Part shown: positions 4,386 to 7,715 of the stretch, one piece after another
Position numbering within the stretch: position 1 is the stretch's first letter
Layout of the letters: each line of letters starts with the position of its first letter
Program-made: the position numbers and the translations under genes
Source: Desulfobulbus sp.
Lineage (GTDB): Bacteria; Desulfobacterota; Desulfobulbia; Desulfobulbales; Desulfobulbaceae
DNA: 7,715 nucleotides
Assembly: GCA_030602145.1 (NCBI GenBank)
Contig: JAUWAH010000102.1
Coordinates: forward strand, 1 to 7,715
Reading direction: 5' to 3'
The notes under the pieces: generated by a model
The model's input: only the letters and a program-made list of their open reading frames with translations
What the model was told of the DNA's origin: nothing
The model's database searches: none

Positions 4386-6605
4386 ATGACCCCACCCCTG
4401 TCCCACCGCATCCGCCAGCATACCTCCTACCGCACCCGCATCACGGTGCCCTGCCTGCGGCGCAAGCCGCAGCGTTGCGACCATGTCAGCCGGGATCTCG
4501 TTTCCTTGACCGGGGTGGACAATGTCCAGGTGCGGTCGAGTTCCGGCTCGGTCATCCTGGAACATCCCGAGGGGCCGATTGATCCGGGTTTTGTATTGAC
4601 ACGGATCGCCCGAATCCTCGACGTTGTCCCGGATGGCCCCGCGCCGCATCCGCCGCACCACTCAGGGTGCGGCTGCATCACCGGTCCGGCGGCGCAGCGA
4701 ACCGAGCCCCGCGGCCACGTTTCCGGATCGATCCTGCTGCTCTCGGGCCTGTATCTGCTCTTTCTCTACGCCAAGCGGGTGTTTCTCGCCCTCGCTCCTG
4801 CGGTCTCGAGCCCCAACCGCATCCTCACCCTGCCGGCCCTGGTCGCCTTCGGGCTCTCCCTGCCCATTCAACGCCAGGCCGTCGATACCCTGCGTCGCTC
4901 CGGCAAGCCGGACATGGGGCTGATCTCCACCGGGCTGCTCTATTTCTCCCTCTTCACCGGCAAGACGCTGGCGGCACTGACGGTGTTCTGGCTGTTCAAC
5001 CTCTCCGGTTGGCTGGAGGACCGCATCCGCATCCGCACCCGCCAGGCGGTGCGGGAGATGCTCACCGACACCTGCCAGCGGGCCTGGCTTGTGCGCGACG
5101 GCCTGGAGATCGAGATCGATGCCGCCAGCCTCCGACCCGGCGATGAGATTGTGCTGCGCAAGGGCAATGGTGTGCCCGCCGACGGGACCGTGCTGGCCGG
5201 TTCCGCCTTTGTCGACGAGGCTGCCCTGACCGGTGAGGATGCGCCGGTGCCGCGCCGCGCCGACGACACCGTGCTGGCCGGCACCGTGGTGGTCGAAGGA
5301 TTCCTCAAGGTCCGGATCGAATGTTCCGGTGAGGACACCCGCTTGGCCGCCATCATCCGGCTGATCGAACAAGCCGAGCATGATCCCGGTGACCTGCAAC
5401 GGGCAAGCCGCCGGTTCTCCCGGGTCATGGTGCCGATTTCCCTGGGACTGGCAGGCACTGCCTTTCTGCTCACCGGCAACCTGATGCAGGCCATGGCGGT
5501 GCTGATCATCACCTGTCCCTGCGCCCTGCGCCTCTCCACCTCGGTGGCGGTCAGCGGGGCCATGAGCAGTGCCGCCCGACGCGGCATCCTCATCAAGGGT
5601 GGCCGCTACGTGGAGATCGCCGGTAGGGTGAATGTGCTGGCGGTGGACAAGACCGGCACCCTCACCGACCGCAGCGCCGAGGTGACCGGAGTCACTGTGC
5701 TTGATTGCCGTTTCCTGGAAACCTCGGTCATCCAACTGGCGGCAAGCGTTCAACAGGCATGGAGCCACCCGCTCAGCCGCGCTCTGGTTGCCAGGGCCAG
5801 GGCCATGCAGACCCCGCTGCTTCCGGTCGTGGAGCCGGAGCTGGTCATCGGTCAGGGGGTCTGTGGCCGGGTTGGGCAGCAGACCATCGTGGTCGGCCGG
5901 GAGCCGTTTCTGCGGGAGAAGGGAGTCAATCTTTCCAAACTCCCCCTCGCTCCGGGGCAAGCCGATAGCCCCGACTTGCTGGTGGCCTGCGCCGGACGAC
6001 TGATCGGGGCCATAAAGGTCAGCCATCGCCTTCGTCCCGGCACATCGGAGGCCCTTGCCCGGCTCAGGGCGATGGGCATCCGCCACCTTGTCCTGCTCAC
6101 CGGCGACAGCTACGCCGGAATGGTCGAAGGTATCGATTCAGGCTTTGACCAGGTGCTCTGCAACCGGTCGCCCGAGGCCAAGGCCGCCTGGATCGAGGCC
6201 TGGAAGCGCGGGCATCCCCGGGATGTGGTCACCATGCTCGGCGACGGCATCAACGACACGCCGGCCTTTGCCGCCGCCGATCTCAGCCTGGCCGTCGGCG
6301 AGGGCGGAGCGGATGTGAACGTGGAGTATGCCGACATTGTCCTTCAACGCGGTGGTCTTGACCAGGCCGCCGAGGCGCTGATCCTTGGACGAAGGACCCT
6401 GGGCACCATCAGGGCATGCTACACCCTGGCCCTGGGGCTCAACGGCGGCATCCTGGCGCTGACCACCCTGGGCCTGCTTTCGCCGGTGGCAGGAGCCCTG
6501 CTGCACAACCTGACCACGGTCCTCGCCGTGGCCAACGCCTCATCCTTGGCATACAGCAAGAAGCAAACCCCTCTTACCGAGCGCCTGCAACCTGCCTTGT
6601 CATAA
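4386..6605 (+). CDS. P1B-type heavy-metal-transporting ATPase with N-terminal HMA2-like domain (739 aa, complete)
   Basis: A full-length membrane pump. Order: HMA2-like domain about 6-79 (pattern 'YRTRITVP' then 'LTGVDNVQVRSSSGSVILEH') without CxxC but with C23 and C31; a His/Cys-rich linker H88, H91, H92, C95, C97; membrane segments about 114-136, 146-163, 178-192 and 195-210; actuator domain with canonical TGE (282-284); membrane segment about 347-376 into TCPCAL (C377-P378-C379); DKTGTLT (D421); HP (461-462); TGD (572-574); GDGIND (619-624); last helices about 677-720 with H707 and N717. All catalytic residues are present. ATG 4386 is the only reasonable start: no other start codon lies just upstream in frame and the HMA2-like part begins at once. 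However, no good Shine-Dalgarno precedes it, so expression may be low. It is the last gene of the operon. Metal specificity is not readable; iron is inferred from context. Confidence 0.96.
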   Translation: MTPPLSHRIRQHTSYRTRITVPCLRRKPQRCDHVSRDLVSLTGVDNVQVRSSSGSVILEHPEGPIDPGFVLTRIARILDVVPDGPAPHPPHHSGCGCITGPAAQRTEPRGHVSGSILLLSGLYLLFLYAKRVFLALAPAVSSPNRILTLPALVAFGLSLPIQRQAVDTLRRSGKPDMGLISTGLLYFSLFTGKTLAALTVFWLFNLSGWLEDRIRIRTRQAVREMLTDTCQRAWLVRDGLEIEIDAASLRPGDEIVLRKGNGVPADGTVLAGSAFVDEAALTGEDAPVPRRADDTVLAGTVVVEGFLKVRIECSGEDTRLAAIIRLIEQAEHDPGDLQRASRRFSRVMVPISLGLAGTAFLLTGNLMQAMAVLIITCPCALRLSTSVAVSGAMSSAARRGILIKGGRYVEIAGRVNVLAVDKTGTLTDRSAEVTGVTVLDCRFLETSVIQLAASVQQAWSHPLSRALVARARAMQTPLLPVVEPELVIGQGVCGRVGQQTIVVGREPFLREKGVNLSKLPLAPGQADSPDLLVACAGRLIGAIKVSHRLRPGTSEALARLRAMGIRHLVLLTGDSYAGMVEGIDSGFDQVLCNRSPEAKAAWIEAWKRGHPRDVVTMLGDGINDTPAFAAADLSLAVGEGGADVNVEYADIVLQRGGLDQAAEALILGRRTLGTIRACYTLALGLNGGILALTTLGLLSPVAGALLHNLTTVLAVANASSLAYSKKQTPLTERLQPALS

Positions 6606-6630
6606 GAACCCGTCGAAGGGGGGCTGTTGA

Positions 6631-6649
6631 ATGTATCGACTCGATACAT
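6631..6649. promoter_or_regulatory. 19-base palindrome, operator-like
   Basis: ATGTATCG and CGATACAT are perfect 8-base arms around a 3-base centre (ACT). The symmetry and length suit a dimeric helix-turn-helix regulator. It lies 26 bases past the second ATPase stop. No regulator gene is visible in the window, so the cognate protein is unknown. It could also be a weak 3'-end hairpin. Confidence 0.4.
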
Positions 6650-6730
6650 CCCGGGGACGTCGCTCAAACGAACACTCTCGATCTGCTGACTCTGCCCGGG
6701 ACAACCCCCTCTCAAATAAGCCTCTCGCCC

Positions 6731-6855
6731 AATGACCCGTTGGTGAGTTTTGCCGTCATTTCCGCCCCCGTCTTCACAGGGACAGGCTGTGGCGGGAATC
6801 CATAACCTTTTGATTGTTCATGGACTGGATCCCCGATGACCGCCCCGGGAATGAC
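6731..6855. repeat. REP/MITE-like inverted-repeat element
   Basis: Outer arms GTCATTTCC (6755-6763) and GGGAATGAC (6847-6855) are nearly complementary. An inner pair, CGGGAATCCA (6793-6802) and TGGATCCCCG (6826-6835), pairs with one mismatch, and CCGCC (6762-6766) pairs with GGCGG (6791-6795). A further AATGAC at 6731-6736 pairs with GTCATT at 6755-6760 and may belong to a neighbouring unit. Such 'GTCATT.CC...GGAATGAC' units are a common style of interspersed non-coding repeat in bacterial genomes. No open frame here looks like a protein. Confidence 0.6.
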
Positions 6856-6924
6856 AAAGCCGTCTTCTTTTAAAGGGATCTTTCTCTTTGATGCTCTCGG
6901 AACAAGGAGGAAAACGACCGAATT

Positions 6925-6996
6925 GCCATTTCGGGCGCAGAGGGAACTCACCGGAATAATCATGAGATTTCCCGTCGCTGCGCTCCTCGAAATGAC
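6925..6996. repeat. second interspersed inverted-repeat element ('CATTTCGAG...' type)
   Basis: The left arm begins CATTTCGGG (6927 on, to 6950). The right arm (6963-6994), read on the minus strand, begins CATTTCGAGG and continues with a related core, GCGCAG then GGGAA, in the same order. This gives an imperfect 24-32 base inverted repeat around a 12-base centre. The minus-strand arm closely resembles the widespread 'CATTTCGAGcGcAGCGA.GAAATCT' interspersed repeats. It contains no gene. Confidence 0.6.
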
Positions 6997-7022
6997 GAAT
7001 ATCAACTTTTGCAGCATCATAA

Positions 7023-7046
7023 TATATTAAGATTAGCTAATATAAT
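7023..7046 (+). promoter_or_regulatory. AT-rich promoter with overlapping palindrome, upstream of feoA
   Basis: TATAAT at 7041-7046 is a perfect sigma-70 -10 hexamer in a sharply AT-rich island; no good -35 hexamer is present 16-18 bases upstream. TATATTA (7023-7029) and TAATATA (7038-7044) are perfect inverted arms, with a nested TTAGCTAA (7033-7040). A repressor bound there would cover the -10 element. Fur control is a reasonable guess for an iron gene, but the sequence is not a recognisable classical Fur box. The predicted leader to feoA is about 145 bases. Confidence 0.5.
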
Positions 7047-7196
7047 TTGGATACAAACCCCATCCTAAGGTATAAAGACAATCGGCTGATTTTTCCCTTC
7101 AAAGCGTACCCGTTCCTTGCCGCGATCCCTTCACCATGGCCAGGTCGCCATGCAGGCACCGGCATCGACGGCAATCGGCATTCATGGAGGTCATTT

Positions 7197-7469
7197 ATGC
7201 GTCATCGCGGAGGTTTCCCGGTTTCCCAGCACCAGCAGGGCCCCTCTTTTCCGTTGTCCCTGGCCGCCGAAGGCGAGTTGGTTCGTGTTCTCCTGCTGCC
7301 GGAGGGAAGCAAGGTTCAGGAACGGTTGATCAGCATGGGGATATCGGCCAATGATGACATCACGGTGGTGCAGAAGCAACCCGGCGGGGCGTTGCTGATC
7401 GAAAAGAACGGGACCCGCTATGCCCTCGGCGGCGGCATGGCTCACAGAATTCTTGTGATCAAGCTCTAG
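7197..7469 (+). CDS. feoA: FeoA family protein (90 aa)
   Basis: FeoA is a small cytoplasmic SH3-like protein that assists the ferrous-iron transporter FeoB; some members are free-standing. The fold is visible from about residue 20: 'LSLAAEGELVRVLLLPEGSKVQERLISMGI' with the conserved strand, then E/R/L and the 'LISMGI' helix, then 'DDITVVQKQPGGALLIEKNGTRYALGGGMAHRILV'. This matches the family's 'l..mGi..g..v.v....p.gg.l.v...g.r.al....a..I.V'. An N-terminal extension of about 18 residues with several His and Gln is longer than in minimal FeoA. ATG 7197 is chosen because GGAGG (7186-7190) lies six bases upstream; the longer frame from 7047 has no such site and starts inside the promoter. No feoB begins in the 246 bases that follow. 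With the P1B-ATPase operon upstream it supports an iron-handling region. Confidence 0.88.
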   Translation: MRHRGGFPVSQHQQGPSFPLSLAAEGELVRVLLLPEGSKVQERLISMGISANDDITVVQKQPGGALLIEKNGTRYALGGGMAHRILVIKL

Positions 7470-7574
7470 CGACCAGGAGCAGGGAGTTCGGCCTGGAACC
7501 GGCGGACGCTTGGTTTTCGTTGCCAATGAGCCTCGTGCACAATGAACCGTGGGCATGTTGTGTCGATAAGGGTC

Positions 7575-7640
7575 GATTCGGCGAGCGTAGCGAAGAAATA
7601 TACTCGGTCCACTCCCGGAGAGTTCTCGCTGTGCTCCGAT
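7575..7640. repeat. imperfect inverted repeat, REP-like, downstream of feoA
   Basis: The left arm, 7575-7597 (ATTCGGCGAGCGTAGCGAAG and on), and the right arm, 7618-7640 read on the minus strand (ATCGGAGCACAGCGAGAAC and on), share the order TCGG, GAGC/GAGCA, AGCGA, GAA. The style resembles the two elements upstream of feoA. It is non-coding. The remaining bases of 7470-7715 show no convincing gene. Confidence 0.4.
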
Positions 7641-7647
7641 TAGAACC

Positions 7648-7680
7648 GCCTCCTCTTGACGAAAGCGGTAGAGAGGAGAC
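7648..7680 (+). other. hairpin near the right window edge
   Basis: CTCCTCT (7650-7656) pairs perfectly with AGAGGAG (7672-7678); with G-U pairing and one mismatch the stem extends to about ten pairs. The loop is about 15 bases and no T-run follows. It might be an RNA structure or part of a repeat continuing beyond the window; its role is unknown. Confidence 0.3.
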
Positions 7681-7715
7681 GCAGAATGGGGGGATGAGGC
7701 CGTCCGGTTGTTTTC

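Noticed and set aside
4662..6086. 474-residue minus-strand open frame
   Set aside because: Antisense shadow of the second P1B ATPase, rich in Gly, His and Gln with no recognisable domain.
6416..7030. small frames across the operon end and repeat region, both strands
   Set aside because: They translate inverted repeats and the ATPase 3' end out of frame, and show no motif or start signal.
7047..7196. 50-residue N-terminal extension of FeoA
   Set aside because: It lacks a ribosome site, would start just after the -10 element and has no FeoA-like sequence.
7470..7500. possible feoA terminator (CCAGG...CCTGG)
   Set aside because: The stem is only about five pairs with a long loop and no immediate T-run.

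Overview
All recognisable genes lie on the + strand. The DNA is GC-rich (roughly 60 % or a little more by eye), with a low-GC island near 7000-7050. Short Shine-Dalgarno-led genes, a partly redundant pair of P-type ATPases, a FeoA protein and short palindromic interspersed repeats together suggest an anaerobic Gram-negative bacterium. A Desulfobacterota-type organism (sulfate or metal reducers) is my best guess. This is inference from style and gene content; no marker gene in the window proves it.

Layout: (1) 1-1797, a P1B-type metal-transporting ATPase whose N-terminus is cut off by the window edge. (2) 1848-2378, a cytoplasmic YceI-like protein starting at TTG. (3) 2365-2754, a small cysteine-free protein with an HMA2-like fold, overlapping gene 2 by 14 bases. 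(4) 2790-3533, a Pro/Gln/Tyr/His-rich protein ending in a hydrophobic 'WKGAL(V/I)GAA' segment. (5) 3538-3957, a small Gly/Ala-rich membrane protein. (6) 4035-4325, a 96-residue protein that shares the WKGAL core with gene 4 but has a charged helical tail. (7) 4386-6605, a second, complete P1B-type ATPase with its own HMA2-like N-terminal domain. Genes 1-7 are tightly spaced and probably form one operon whose promoter lies upstream of the window. A perfect 30-base palindrome separates genes 6 and 7. (8) 6606-7196 has no gene. It holds a 19-base operator-like palindrome, two adjacent REP/MITE-like inverted repeats and an AT-rich promoter. (9) 7197-7469 is feoA. (10) 7470-7715 has no gene but contains a further inverted-repeat element and a hairpin.

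Interpretation: metal-pumping P1B ATPases, an HMA2-type protein and several small hydrophobic or low-complexity proteins without known enzymatic motifs closely resemble the fez (ferrosome) operons described in Desulfovibrio magneticus, Rhodopseudomonas palustris and Shewanella putrefaciens. Those operons build lipid-bounded iron-storage organelles around a P1B-6-type ATPase, FezB. In this reading the ATPases load metal into a vesicle and the small proteins shape, coat or fill it. The nearby feoA fits an iron theme. I assign no individual fez gene names, because one-to-one orthology cannot be shown from sequence reading alone. The unusual points are the second ATPase, the YceI-like member, the duplicated WKGAL module with two different tails, and the loss of the canonical TGE glutamate in the first ATPase.
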